Part shown: piece by piece, positions 1-8,950 of the stretch
Numbering within the stretch: position 1 is the first letter of the stretch
Layout: the number at the start of each line of letters is the position of its first letter
Source: Actimicrobium sp047621345
Lineage (GTDB): Bacteria; Pseudomonadota; Gammaproteobacteria; Burkholderiales; Burkholderiaceae_D
DNA length: 64,000 bases
Assembly: GCA_047621345.1 (NCBI GenBank)
Contig: JBLHLW010000006.1
Span: 25,641 to 89,640, forward strand
Reading direction: 5' to 3'
Made by a program: the position numbers and the translations under genes
The notes under the pieces: generated by a model
The model's database searches: none
The model's input: only the letters and a program-made list of their open reading frames with translations
What the model was told of the DNA's origin: nothing

Positions 1-549
1 GTGCGCGTTCCAGTCTCGAATATTTTGCTGGGCGAAGGCCGTGGCTTTGAAATCGCCCAAGGTCGGCTCGGACCTGGCCGCATTCATCATTGCATGCGCG
101 CCATCGGCGTGGCCGAACGCGCGCTCGAACTGATGTGCAAGCGCCTCAATGAACGGGTGGCATTTGGTCGCAAGATTTCAGAGCAAGGGGTCTGGCGCGA
201 ACGCATTGCCGAGTCGCGAATCCAGATCGACAGCGCCCGCTTGCTGACGCTGAAAGCGGCGTGGATGATGGACACCGTCGGCAACAAGCACGCCAAAGCC
301 GAGATCGCGATGATCAAGGTGCTGGCGCCTAACGTGGCCCAGCAAGTACTCGACTGGGCCATTCAGGCCCATGGCGGTGGTGGCGTCTGTGATGATTTCC
401 CGCTGGCGTCGATGTGGGCCGGCAACCGCACGCTGCGCTTGGCCGATGGTCCGGATGAGGTGCATCGCAACGCCATCGCCAAACTGGAATTAGCGAAGCA
501 CATGAGCCTGCCAGGCGAAGATACGGAACTGCCGATCACGCGCTCCTGA
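1..549 (+). CDS. Acyl-CoA dehydrogenase, C-terminal part (cut by window start)
   Basis: The open frame runs from the first base, so the real start lies upstream and only about 182 C-terminal residues are present. They form the end of the middle beta domain (RVPVSNILLGEGRGFEIAQ) and the C-terminal helical domain of an acyl-CoA dehydrogenase, with the typical R-rich helix, the FGRKI block and the AIQAHGGGGVCDDF segment. The last motif resembles the ACAD10/11-like subfamily. The family is an FAD enzyme that makes the alpha-beta double bond in acyl-CoA during beta-oxidation and passes electrons to ETF. Substrate chain length cannot be told from this part. Family certain, subfamily tentative. Confidence 0.9.
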   Translation: MRVPVSNILLGEGRGFEIAQGRLGPGRIHHCMRAIGVAERALELMCKRLNERVAFGRKISEQGVWRERIAESRIQIDSARLLTLKAAWMMDTVGNKHAKAEIAMIKVLAPNVAQQVLDWAIQAHGGGGVCDDFPLASMWAGNRTLRLADGPDEVHRNAIAKLELAKHMSLPGEDTELPITRS

Positions 550-662
550 GTAGTCCATCCCCGAAGATCGCCGGTGCCCACCACTTGGTCTGCACCGGCG
601 CGTCAAACAACGGCATAATCACGGCTCGCAGTGTTCACACAGTTTTCAGTGACGGAGCTTCC

Positions 663-1355
663 ATGATTGATGTCTATTCCACCGCTACACCGAACGGCCA
701 CAAAGTCCATATCCTGCTCGAGGAACTTGGCCTGCCCTACCGCGTGCATCATATCGACATCGGTGCAGGCGACCAGTTCAAGCCGGACTTTCTGGCGATT
801 TCACCCAACAATAAAATCCCCGCGATCGTCGATGCCGATGGTCCCGATGGCAAGCCGATCTCGCTGTTCGAGTCCGGGGCGATCCTGCTTTACCTCGCTG
901 GCAAGAGCGGACAATTTCTCGGGACATCCGACCGCGAAAAATTCACCACCTTGCAATGGCTAATGTTCCAGATGGGCGGAGTCGGCCCGATGCTGGGACA
1001 AGCCCACCACTTCCGTATCTACGCTCCCGAAAAAATCACCTACGCGGTAGACCGCTATACCAATGAAGCGCGACGACTTTACGGCGTGCTGGATCGCCGT
1101 CTGGGTGAACACACCTGGCTGGCTGGCAGCGACTATACGATCGCCGACATCGCGACCTTTCCGTGGATCCGCTCGTGGAAAAATCAGGGTATTGAATTGA
1201 GTGAGTTTCCACACGTGCAGCGCTGGTTCGATGACATCGCTGCGCGTCCTGCGGTGCAGCGCGGCGTTGCCGTACTAGCTGACCTGCGCAAACCGCTGAC
1301 CGATGACAAAGCCAGAGAAGTGTTGTTCGGAACATCACAATATGCAAAGCGATAA
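663..1355 (+). CDS. Glutathione S-transferase family protein (YfcG/YghU-like)
   Basis: A 230-residue protein with an N-terminal thioredoxin-like GST domain (MIDVYSTATPNGHKVHILLEE; FLAISPNNKIPAIVD contains the cis-Pro 'IPAI' turn; ESGAILLYLA is the gamma-glutamyl binding 'ES' motif). The C-terminal helical domain carries the YTIADIATFPW signature. The TPNGHKV and NNKIPAIVD motifs match the Nu-class YfcG/YghU type, whose E. coli members have disulfide-bond reductase activity with glutathione. The ATG at 663 is chosen because ACGGAG lies at 652-657; an upstream ATG in frame at 585 has no such site and adds residues outside the domain. It is transcribed alone between an acyl-CoA dehydrogenase and cheV. 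Confidence 0.9.
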   Translation: MIDVYSTATPNGHKVHILLEELGLPYRVHHIDIGAGDQFKPDFLAISPNNKIPAIVDADGPDGKPISLFESGAILLYLAGKSGQFLGTSDREKFTTLQWLMFQMGGVGPMLGQAHHFRIYAPEKITYAVDRYTNEARRLYGVLDRRLGEHTWLAGSDYTIADIATFPWIRSWKNQGIELSEFPHVQRWFDDIAARPAVQRGVAVLADLRKPLTDDKAREVLFGTSQYAKR

Positions 1356-1423
1356 CCACCTATTGCCCAATAACAACCGATAATCAACGCAGCATTTCGC
1401 TCCTTTCGTCACCGAGGCCATTT

Positions 1424-2377
1424 ATGAAATCAGTCCAGCAAGAAGTCAATGAACGTACCAACCTGACCGGCTCCAACCAGTTCGAATTATTGCTGTTCCG
1501 ACTTGGTGGAGATGTCAACGGCGATCGCTCCGAACTCTATGGAATCAACGTTTTCAAGGTGCGCGAGATTGTCGCGATGCCTGAATTGACGGCGGTTGCC
1601 GGCGCCCACCCGAATCTGCTTGGCGTCGTCAATCTGCGCGGCCAGATCATTCCGGTGATCGACCTGCCTGCGCTGGTCGGTTGTATCCCTAAAACCGGAC
1701 TGAATATCATGCTGGTCACTGAATACGCGCGTTCGACGCAAGCGTTTGCCGTCGAGTCAGTCGAAGAAATTGTTCGACTTGAATGGCGCCAGGTCCTCTC
1801 GGCTGAAGCCAGCGGCGTCGGTGGCATGATCACGAGTATCGCAAGATTGGAAGTACCCAACGAACCTACCCGCTTGGCTCAGGTACTCGATGTCGAACAA
1901 ATCCTGCGTCAGATCATGCCCAGTAACGACAAGGATGTCGATCCTGATACTATCGGGCCGAAACTGCTGCTCAAACCAGGCACCGTCATTTTGGCTGCGG
2001 ACGATTCGCAAGTCGCTCGCACATTAATTGAAGCAGGACTCAATGCCATCGGTGCACCGTTCATCATGACCAAGACAGGCAAGGAAGCCTGGGACAAGTT
2101 GCAGTCGATGGCCAGTGCCGCTGAAGCCGAAGGCAAGAGTATTCGCGACAAGGTCGCCATGGTCTTGACCGACCTTGAAATGCCGGAAATGGATGGATTT
2201 ACCTTGACGCGCAATATCAAGCAGAACCCGCGTTTTGCCGGTTTACCGGTGGTGATCCACTCGTCCTTATCGGGCACAACCAATGAAGACCATGTCCGTA
2301 ACGTAGGTGCGGACGCCTATGTCGCCAAATTCGTTGCCGAAGAACTGGCTGCTGCGATCCGCAAGGTGCTTGCCTAG
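1424..2377 (+). CDS. cheV: Chemotaxis coupling protein CheV (CheW-REC fusion)
   Basis: A 317-residue cytoplasmic protein. Residues about 20-165 form a CheW-like coupling domain (INVFKVREIV; GVVNLRGQIIPVIDLP). Residues about 185-317 form a response-regulator receiver domain with the acidic pair AADDS, phospho-acceptor D250 in VLTDLEMPEMDG, and the conserved K in AYVAKF. CheV couples chemoreceptors to CheA and is tuned by phosphorylation from CheA. No other chemotaxis gene is in the window, so this is an orphan copy, and a terminator follows immediately. Length and domain order are normal for CheV. Confidence 0.95.
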   Translation: MKSVQQEVNERTNLTGSNQFELLLFRLGGDVNGDRSELYGINVFKVREIVAMPELTAVAGAHPNLLGVVNLRGQIIPVIDLPALVGCIPKTGLNIMLVTEYARSTQAFAVESVEEIVRLEWRQVLSAEASGVGGMITSIARLEVPNEPTRLAQVLDVEQILRQIMPSNDKDVDPDTIGPKLLLKPGTVILAADDSQVARTLIEAGLNAIGAPFIMTKTGKEAWDKLQSMASAAEAEGKSIRDKVAMVLTDLEMPEMDGFTLTRNIKQNPRFAGLPVVIHSSLSGTTNEDHVRNVGADAYVAKFVAEELAAAIRKVLA

Positions 2378-2392
2378 TCCGTCGTTATCATC

Positions 2393-2426
2393 GCGTCGCC
2401 AGATGCTTCCGGCGACGCTGTTTTTT
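2393..2426 (+). terminator. Rho-independent terminator of cheV
   Basis: An 8-bp perfect stem (GCGTCGCC at 2393-2400 with GGCGACGC at 2411-2418) and a 10-base loop are followed by TG and six T. It starts 16 bases after the cheV stop codon, so it is well placed to end that transcript. Confidence 0.85.
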
Positions 2427-2473
2427 CATGCCTGATCCTGACCGACCTCAGACGGCTGTCCCGTTCCCCCTGC

Positions 2474-2479
2474 TATAGT
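2474..2479 (+). promoter_or_regulatory. Candidate -10 element of the DUF3422 gene
   Basis: TATAGT lies only 7 bases before the ATG at 2487, and no purine-rich ribosome binding site is visible between them. If this hexamer is used, transcription would begin at or next to the start codon and the mRNA would be leaderless. No good -35 hexamer is seen at the expected place, so this is tentative. Confidence 0.35.
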
Positions 2480-2486
2480 TCGCCCC

Positions 2487-3830
2487 ATGCCGATTACCTC
2501 ACCTATCCTGAATCACCCGCTGCGCATGGCGCTGGCGGCGGAAGCACACTCCCGACCATTCCTTCAGCTTGACGCACCAGAAAGCGTGACGCATCTGGCG
2601 CTGTATGCCGACATTGATGGCACGCCAGACTGGCATCTGCGCAAACTCATCGATCTGTGTGGCTGTTTCGGTGTGGCCGGCCCAGCCGACGATGCCAAAT
2701 ATTTTTACTATGATTTCGGTCGTTTCCGCCTCAAATGGGAATGTCACACCGAGTTCGCCACCTTCACCTTCGCGATGCGTCAAGTCGACAGTTTTCCGCT
2801 TGCACAAGCATTCGAGCGCACGCCGCTGATGCATATTCCGCAGCATTGGCTGCACGGACTAAGTGGCAAAATACTGGTCGCCGCGCATGTCATTCTGGAC
2901 AAGTCCGGTCGTTCGGACGACACCACGAGTAAAGAAATCCGCGCTGTCTTCGAAGGCCTGTCGCTCGCGGCGAGTGTCGTACTGCAAGATGCCGAAGTAT
3001 GGAGCGATTTTCTGATCCAGAGCGACGGCTTTAGCCGCTTCGTCGTGCGCGATCTTGGCCTGCGCGAACATCAACTCGGGCGTTTGGTGCAACGCGTACT
3101 CGAAATCGAAACCTACCGGATGATGGCCTTGCTCGGCCTGCCCCGCGCTCAGGCGTCGGCAACAACCCTCAATACCATCGAGGCCGAACTGGCGCGACTG
3201 ACCGCAGAGATGGTCGATAGCGATGATGTTGTCACCGTGACTGGAGCATCCGAAGCATCAGGTGAGCCAGACGACAACGAGCGCACGCTATTGCGCAGCA
3301 TTACCGGCCTGGCCGCACGCAGCGAGAAACTCGCTGTCGATAATAGCTACCGGTTCTCGGCCTCCCATGCCTATTTCCAGTTGGTCAAGGCACGCATTGA
3401 AGAACTGCGTGAAGTCCGTATCGATGGTTTGCCGACACTGCGTGAATTCATGGAGCGCCGGCTGTCACCAGCGATGAGTACTTGCTCCGCTACGGTCCGC
3501 CGGCAAACCGCACTGGCCGAACGGATCGCCCACTCCAATGAATTACTGAGCACCCGCGTTGGCATCGCGCAGGAACTGCATAACCGGCAGATCCTGCAAT
3601 CAATGAATGCGCGCGCGGCCCAGCAATTGCGCCTGCAGCAAGCGGTCGAAGGGCTGTCCGTCGTGGCGGTCTCGTATTACATGGTTGGCCTGTGTGGCTA
3701 TGCGGCAAAAGCCGCCAAGTCAGCGGGACTACCGATCAACACGGATCTCGTCACGGGCTTGATGGTGCCGGTCATCGTTCTGCTCGTCTGGATGGGACTG
3801 CGCCGCTTGCACGGCCGGATCAAGCATTGA
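2487..3830 (+). CDS. DUF3422 family membrane-anchored protein
   Basis: A 447-residue protein recognised as the DUF3422 family of proteobacterial membrane-anchored proteins of unknown function. The N-terminal two thirds look soluble and globular (HPLRMALAAEAHSRPF near the start; a DFGRFRLKWECHTEF block). Residues about 330-380 are rich in heptad-like leucines (coiled coil). Two hydrophobic segments near 385-410 and 417-437 anchor the C-terminus, ending in a basic tail (RRLHGRIKH). It sits alone after the cheV terminator. No catalytic motif is evident and no function is proposed. Confidence 0.8.
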   Translation: MPITSPILNHPLRMALAAEAHSRPFLQLDAPESVTHLALYADIDGTPDWHLRKLIDLCGCFGVAGPADDAKYFYYDFGRFRLKWECHTEFATFTFAMRQVDSFPLAQAFERTPLMHIPQHWLHGLSGKILVAAHVILDKSGRSDDTTSKEIRAVFEGLSLAASVVLQDAEVWSDFLIQSDGFSRFVVRDLGLREHQLGRLVQRVLEIETYRMMALLGLPRAQASATTLNTIEAELARLTAEMVDSDDVVTVTGASEASGEPDDNERTLLRSITGLAARSEKLAVDNSYRFSASHAYFQLVKARIEELREVRIDGLPTLREFMERRLSPAMSTCSATVRRQTALAERIAHSNELLSTRVGIAQELHNRQILQSMNARAAQQLRLQQAVEGLSVVAVSYYMVGLCGYAAKAAKSAGLPINTDLVTGLMVPVIVLLVWMGLRRLHGRIKH

Positions 3831-3998
3831 GTCAACGGACCTCAGCGCCTCTTCTTGAGCGTGAAAAAGGCAGGATGGTTCGGACGTGGCGCGTCGAAAG
3901 AACTTGTTCACGCGTGTGAACCATCGAAAGCACTGGTCACGGTCGCCAATACCCACATAGCGCCCGACATGCCAGCACAAGTAACAGGCATATCTGCG

Positions 3999-6900
3999 CT
4001 AAACCGCAACGGCCAAATGCTGTTCCAGCCAAGCAGTCAGCTGCAGCGGCGGCATTGGCCGGGCAAAATGATAACCCTGAAATTCATCGCATCCAGCCTC
4101 GAGCAAAGCCTGTACGTCACTGGCCAGCTCGACACCTTCAGCCACCACAGCCAACCCAAGCGTATGGCCAAGCCCGATGATGGCGCGCGTAACGGCCAGG
4201 TTTGCCGCCGACGAGTGAATATTCTGGACAAAGGAACGGTCAATCTTGAGCTTGTCAATCGGGAAGCGCACAAGGTAATTCAGGCTCGAATAGCCAGTCC
4301 CGAAATCATCGATGGATAAAGAAAAGCCCAGCGCCTTGAGACGCTGGAGCAGTTCTATCGTCGCATCGACATGTTCCATCAGCAGCGACTCGGTCAGCTC
4401 CAGTTCGATCTGATCGGGCGGCACGTCATAGCGTGCAATTGCCTCGCTCAGCACCGCAAGCAAGCCATCATCGCGCAACTGTAAGGCCGATAAATTAATC
4501 GACACCGGGATCTGGCCTAAGCCCTCTGCGCGCCAGAGCTGGTGCTGGCGACACGCTTCGCGGATGGTCCACGCACCGATACCAACGATCAGCCCTGACT
4601 CTTCTGCCAACGGGATAAACAAGGCCGGCGCGACCAGTCCTTCGACCGGATGCTGCCAGCGCAACAGGCTTTCAACTCCTGCCAGACGTCCGCTGCGCGC
4701 ATCGATACGGGGCTGGTAATGCAGCACCAGTTCGTTGCGTTCAACTGCGCGCCGCAAATCGCTCTCCAGATGCAAGTGGCGTGTAACCCGTTCGTTGAGC
4801 GCCGGCGTAAAGAACTGGGCATTATTACGACCAAGCTTTTTGGCCTGGTACATGGCTGAATCAGCATGCCGTTTCAGGCCTTCGATGGTATCGCTATCAT
4901 CCGGAAAGACCGCCACCCCGATGCTGCAGGAGATGGTCAACTCAACGCCATCGATAATGTGGGGCTCGCACACCGCCAGCATCAGGCGCCGCTCGATGAA
5001 TTTGCCGATCTCCTCAACTTGATCGACATTATTGAGGATGACGATGAATTCATCGCCGCCCAACCGGCTGACGGTGTCACCATCGCGCACGGCAGCTCCA
5101 AGCCGCGCCGCGACCGAACACAGCAACTGGTCACCGACATGATGGCCGAGCGAGTCGTTAATGTTCTTGAAGCGATCAAGGTCGACAAACAGTACCGCCA
5201 CCCGGTCCTGCTGACGCCGCGCCTGCTGGATCGATAGTGTCAATCGTTCGTCGCATAAAAATCGGTTCGGCAAGCCGGTGAGCACATCATGGTGGGCCAA
5301 GTAATGGATGCGCTGTTCGCTGGCCTTGCGTTCGCTGATATCGAGCGACATGGCAATGAAGTGGGTAATAACACCATCGCTGTCACGTACCGCATTCATG
5401 ACCAGCCAGGCCGGATAAGCAATGCCGTTCTTGCGGTTGAACCAGACCTCGCCCTGCCAGGAACCCTTGACAGCAGTGACATGACGCACGGTCTCTAACA
5501 GGTCGGGCGGATTGCGCTGTGACAGGATGGCCTCGGCTGTCTGGCCAAGCAGCTCATGCATTTCAAAAGCGGTGCCGCGCCGGAAGGCCCGGTTCACGGT
5601 CACTACCGCCCCGTTGTGATCCATGATGACGATGCTTTCGGACGACGCTTCGAACACCTTGGCCCAGAGTTCCAACCCGGACTCCATCTGCTTCATGCGG
5701 TTGACTGGCGTAAAAGTCGTCAACACGGCCGCGCGTCCCTGATACTGCAGGCGACGCGCTGACACCAGCGCCCACGAAGGTATCGGCCCGGCGGTCCAGC
5801 GCACTTCGAATTCATCTACTACGCCAGTATCACTGAGCTGCTGGAAAAAATGCGCTCGCAAAGCGGGCGTCATGCCGCGCAACCAGGGGTCGTTGTCATA
5901 CCCGTCCAGCCAGGCACGACCCGCCTGATTCGCATGCAGCACCTGATGATCAGGTATTGACGTCACCATGAGCGGAATTGAAATGGCTTCAATGAGCGCT
6001 CGCTGCGCTTGCGCGGCACTGGCTTGGGCGATCAGGTCCTGCTGCTCGATGCGATGCCGATCGATCTGTTGCAGCATGCCGTTAAAGGCGCTTACCAGTC
6101 GGCCGATATCATCATTGCTGTTCCAACCGGCGCGTAAGGTGTAATCGCCAGAGCGCCGTACGCGACCAGCAATATCAGCCAATCGACTGATCGGTGTCGC
6201 GATTTGTCGCGCTACGAACATCACCAATGTCAGGATGATCACCATCAACAGCAGCGCCGTGCCAAGGTGCAGCCACATACGATGAAACGAAGCATCGACC
6301 CGCTCATTGAGCAGTCGCGCGATTTCCAGATGGGCTTGTGACCAGGCGTCACGCAACGCATGCATCACGGGCAGTGGCGCGACAAGACCAGCGAGAGGCG
6401 CTCCGCTGGCCGTCCCGTCCGGCATGCCGGCTAACTGCTTACTGCCGGCACGAAACGCTGCCAAGGCGGTGGTCAGTGTCTGCTGGCCGCTAGAAAGCGT
6501 CTCCTTAAGCTGTGCAGAACTGGCGGCATACGCTTCGCGATAATCGCTGTCGATACCCGCCTCGATCGCATCAATACGCCCTTCGAGGATGAGGAACTGT
6601 GTCTGTTCGTAAAGATGTCCTGCCGTTGGCGAACCTGCCATCTGCTGCGCCAGTTGCTGCATCTGCGCAATCACATCGAGCAGTTCCGGAAATCGCAGCA
6701 ACACCAGCGACATCGTGTAGTAGCTGTCAAGATCGGGATCGAGGATCAGGTTTGACTGGTTGCCGATACGGGTCAGCAACTGTCGCCCCAGCGCAACCGT
6801 ATCGGCTTGCGCTTCGGGCGACGACGCATAGCGTTGAAGCCCGCGGACAAATTGCACGTTGAGTTGGCTACTCTCCATCTGCCTGCCCAATCGCGCTTCA

Positions 6901-7166
6901 GCGGCACCGACCAACAGTGCGGCTTGCGCCGGACCCGGCACGATGTCCGCTGCGGGCGGCTGTACGACGCTTAATAACGCATCGCGCACAACAGCGATGT
7001 ACTCGTTGCCGACCAACTCTTTGCGAGCAAAATCAATCGCAATATACTTTTCGTGGATCAGGATGCCGGAAATAAAAATAACGGTAATCAGATCGAGGAA
7101 GTAAATCAATGCCAACTTGCGACCGACGCTGAGGCTGCCGGCCAGACGGGAAAGTGTGCGCCACAT
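3999..7166 (-). CDS. Membrane PAS-GGDEF-EAL cyclic-di-GMP enzyme
   Basis: A 1055-residue inner-membrane protein. An N-terminal transmembrane helix (LALIYFLDLITVIFISGIL), a large periplasmic region of about 250 residues and a second helix (ALLLMVIILTLVMFVA) lead into a HAMP domain (ATPISRLADIAGRV). Two PAS-like regions and a PAC motif (HFIAMSLDISERK) follow. The GGDEF domain has an intact GGDEF at 703-707 and an RDGD inhibitory I-site five residues before it, so diguanylate cyclase activity is plausible. The EAL domain has ESL at 832 in place of EAL but keeps the ELTES, DDFGTGYSS, KIDRSF and VAEGVE metal and catalytic motifs, so phosphodiesterase activity is also plausible. The AI-2E permease gene lies just upstream on the same strand. 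Confidence 0.92.
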   Translation of the reverse strand: MWRTLSRLAGSLSVGRKLALIYFLDLITVIFISGILIHEKYIAIDFARKELVGNEYIAVVRDALLSVVQPPAADIVPGPAQAALLVGAAEARLGRQMESSQLNVQFVRGLQRYASSPEAQADTVALGRQLLTRIGNQSNLILDPDLDSYYTMSLVLLRFPELLDVIAQMQQLAQQMAGSPTAGHLYEQTQFLILEGRIDAIEAGIDSDYREAYAASSAQLKETLSSGQQTLTTALAAFRAGSKQLAGMPDGTASGAPLAGLVAPLPVMHALRDAWSQAHLEIARLLNERVDASFHRMWLHLGTALLLMVIILTLVMFVARQIATPISRLADIAGRVRRSGDYTLRAGWNSNDDIGRLVSAFNGMLQQIDRHRIEQQDLIAQASAAQAQRALIEAISIPLMVTSIPDHQVLHANQAGRAWLDGYDNDPWLRGMTPALRAHFFQQLSDTGVVDEFEVRWTAGPIPSWALVSARRLQYQGRAAVLTTFTPVNRMKQMESGLELWAKVFEASSESIVIMDHNGAVVTVNRAFRRGTAFEMHELLGQTAEAILSQRNPPDLLETVRHVTAVKGSWQGEVWFNRKNGIAYPAWLVMNAVRDSDGVITHFIAMSLDISERKASEQRIHYLAHHDVLTGLPNRFLCDERLTLSIQQARRQQDRVAVLFVDLDRFKNINDSLGHHVGDQLLCSVAARLGAAVRDGDTVSRLGGDEFIVILNNVDQVEEIGKFIERRLMLAVCEPHIIDGVELTISCSIGVAVFPDDSDTIEGLKRHADSAMYQAKKLGRNNAQFFTPALNERVTRHLHLESDLRRAVERNELVLHYQPRIDARSGRLAGVESLLRWQHPVEGLVAPALFIPLAEESGLIVGIGAWTIREACRQHQLWRAEGLGQIPVSINLSALQLRDDGLLAVLSEAIARYDVPPDQIELELTESLLMEHVDATIELLQRLKALGFSLSIDDFGTGYSSLNYLVRFPIDKLKIDRSFVQNIHSSAANLAVTRAIIGLGHTLGLAVVAEGVELASDVQALLEAGCDEFQGYHFARPMPPLQLTAWLEQHLAVAV

Positions 7167-7327
7167 GAAGTAACTACCCGTTATCGTGCGATGAATTCCG
7201 GAGCGCCCGAATCAGGTGCGGCACGGTTGCAATGCGGGTGCGGTACCTACTGCGACCCGGTGCACGGTCGTCGCTCTACGACACGGCAAATAGATAACAG
7301 CAAGAAACAGGCCCACAGGCAACAAGG

Positions 7328-8491
7328 CTACTCGCCGAGCAGCTCCGCCACCGCTTGCATCCCATCGATATGCTCAGCAACGACCCGGATAATCACGACC
7401 ACGGGCACACCTAACAGCATGCCCCAAACACCCCATAACCAGCCCCAAAACAGCAACGCAATGAACACCGCAGCCGGATTCATTCTGGCGATCCGACCGG
7501 TCATCCAGGTCGTCACTAGCGTACCAACCAACGTCGATACGCCAAGCGAACTGCCAATCACCAGCAAAACGGGAGCGAGCGTGCCGAACTGCAGGAAAGC
7601 CATCAGGCCAACAGCCACCGTGATGAGTAACGGCCCGAAATACGGAATCACATGTAGCAAACCAGCCGCTACCGCCCAAGCACCGGCATTTTCGAGGCCA
7701 ATCAAACGAAAGGAAATCCACATCAGCACGGCCAGCAAGGAATTCGTTACCAACAGCATCGACATGTATTTTTGAATCGAGCGGTTGATGTCGTCGAGAA
7801 TATGAACCGTGATTTTCTTGTGCGAGAACGATGGTCCGGTCAACTTGACGAGCTTGCGCTTGAAGGTATCCCCCGATAGCAGCAGAAAAAACACCAGAAA
7901 CAAGACGACGATAGCCTCCCCGATCAGACCAACAACACCTCGTGAACCAGCCAGCAGCAAATCGTTAACACGCACCCTCGGTTGTTCGGCCGAAAGGGCG
8001 CTAGGGCGAGTCCGCGTCCCCGAAGTGGCCGATTCGATTTCAGTGGCAGCTGCCTGCATGCGCTGCAACGCACTCGGTTGTCCGGACTGGTACCGCAGCA
8101 CCGCACGCGCGACCTTGTGTGATGCCTCCGGCAGGGTCTCGACGATGGACTGAAACTCATCGGTCAGCGTGTTTGTGACGGCCATAATGCTGCCGCTCAG
8201 CGTGATCATGACCAGCACAGTACCGATTAGTCGTTTAATGCGGCGGCGCTCCAGCCAGGCGACGACTGGGTTGAGTGTGTACGCCAAAAAAATCCCGCAG
8301 AGAAGCGGAATGAGAAATTTTTGTGCCGTTTGCAGCGCAAACAGCGTCGCCACCACGGCAATGATGGCTAGCGACAAGCCGCGCGCATCGACATGTATGC
8401 GTTGTATCAGAATCGGTTTTTCTGGTGACGAGGGCAGCGTAACGATGGACACGTCAGCGTCAACTGCAGATTCAAGAGAAGGGGTCGTCAT
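7328..8491 (-). CDS. AI-2E family transporter (PerM-like permease), first copy
   Basis: A 387-residue polytopic membrane protein of the AI-2E/PerM family. It has paired N-terminal helices (LSLAIIAVVATLFALQTAQKF; LIPLLCGIFLAYTLNPVV), a soluble middle section, and a C-terminal bundle with the conserved LLHVIPYFGPLL, STLVGTLVTTWMTGRI and LLFWGWLWGVWGMLLGVP blocks. Members export autoinducer-2 or other small solutes, or act as Na+/H+ antiporters, so the substrate cannot be assigned. An acidic N-terminal extension of about 25 residues precedes the first helix. The GGDEF-EAL gene follows 161 bases downstream on the same strand; a second AI-2E gene at 38602 has the same kind of neighbour. Confidence 0.88.
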   Translation of the reverse strand: MTTPSLESAVDADVSIVTLPSSPEKPILIQRIHVDARGLSLAIIAVVATLFALQTAQKFLIPLLCGIFLAYTLNPVVAWLERRRIKRLIGTVLVMITLSGSIMAVTNTLTDEFQSIVETLPEASHKVARAVLRYQSGQPSALQRMQAAATEIESATSGTRTRPSALSAEQPRVRVNDLLLAGSRGVVGLIGEAIVVLFLVFFLLLSGDTFKRKLVKLTGPSFSHKKITVHILDDINRSIQKYMSMLLVTNSLLAVLMWISFRLIGLENAGAWAVAAGLLHVIPYFGPLLITVAVGLMAFLQFGTLAPVLLVIGSSLGVSTLVGTLVTTWMTGRIARMNPAAVFIALLFWGWLWGVWGMLLGVPVVVIIRVVAEHIDGMQAVAELLGE

Positions 8492-8557
8492 CTATCGCTC
8501 AATGAAGGCAAAGGGAGTACACAATCGGAAAATCTACCACACCATTTCAATGCAAAA

Positions 8558-8582
8558 CGGCTCGGCATTGGCTGCCGAGCCG
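8558..8582 (-). terminator. Probable terminator after the BON lipoprotein gene
   Basis: A perfect 10-bp inverted repeat (CGGCTCGGCA at 8558-8567, TGCCGAGCCG at 8573-8582) with a 5-base loop. Read on the minus strand it ends in a short T4 run, 56 bases after the BON stop codon. It would separate the BON transcript from the AI-2E gene. Confidence 0.7.
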
Positions 8583-8638
8583 CTCAATCTTCGAATGCGC
8601 AGCAATCGCCCGAGCAACATGCCCCGGCCAACACGCTG

Positions 8639-8950
8639 TTACTTCATGCGAATATCGTTCTTCACTGACATCACGCCCTTGACACCGCGTGCCAGAGTCG
8701 CTGCAGTGGTTGCATCGGCCTGAACCTTGACGAAGCCACTCAGTTGTACCACGCCCTTGAAGGTTTCGACATTGATTTCGGACGATTTCAGGTTAGGCTC
8801 ATTGAGGATCGCAGCCTTGACTTTCGTGGTGATGACGGCGTCGTCGATGTACTCGCCGGTGCCTTCTTTGGTGCTCGTCGAAGCACATCCTGCAACAGCG
8901 ATCAAGGCAGCGGCAAGGAAAAATGTACTGATGCGTTTGGAAAAAATCAT
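8639..8950 (-). CDS. BON-domain lipoprotein
   Basis: A 103-residue protein with a lipoprotein signal peptide and a lipobox (IAVAGC), so it should be lipid-anchored after cleavage at Cys22. The rest is a single BON domain (DDAVITTKVKAAILNEPNL; INVETFKGVVQLSGFV), a fold found in OsmY and other periplasmic stress proteins and thought to contact membranes. A strong ribosome binding site (GGGAG) precedes the ATG. It lies at the edge of a block of stress-type genes and faces away from them across a 500-base gap. Confidence 0.88.
   Translation of the reverse strand: MIFSKRISTFFLAAALIAVAGCASTSTKEGTGEYIDDAVITTKVKAAILNEPNLKSSEINVETFKGVVQLSGFVKVQADATTAATLARGVKGVMSVKNDIRMK

Noticed and set aside
3855..4319. 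154-residue plus-strand frame antisense to the GGDEF-EAL C-terminus
   Set aside because: It mostly mirrors the EAL domain and has no recognisable domain of its own.
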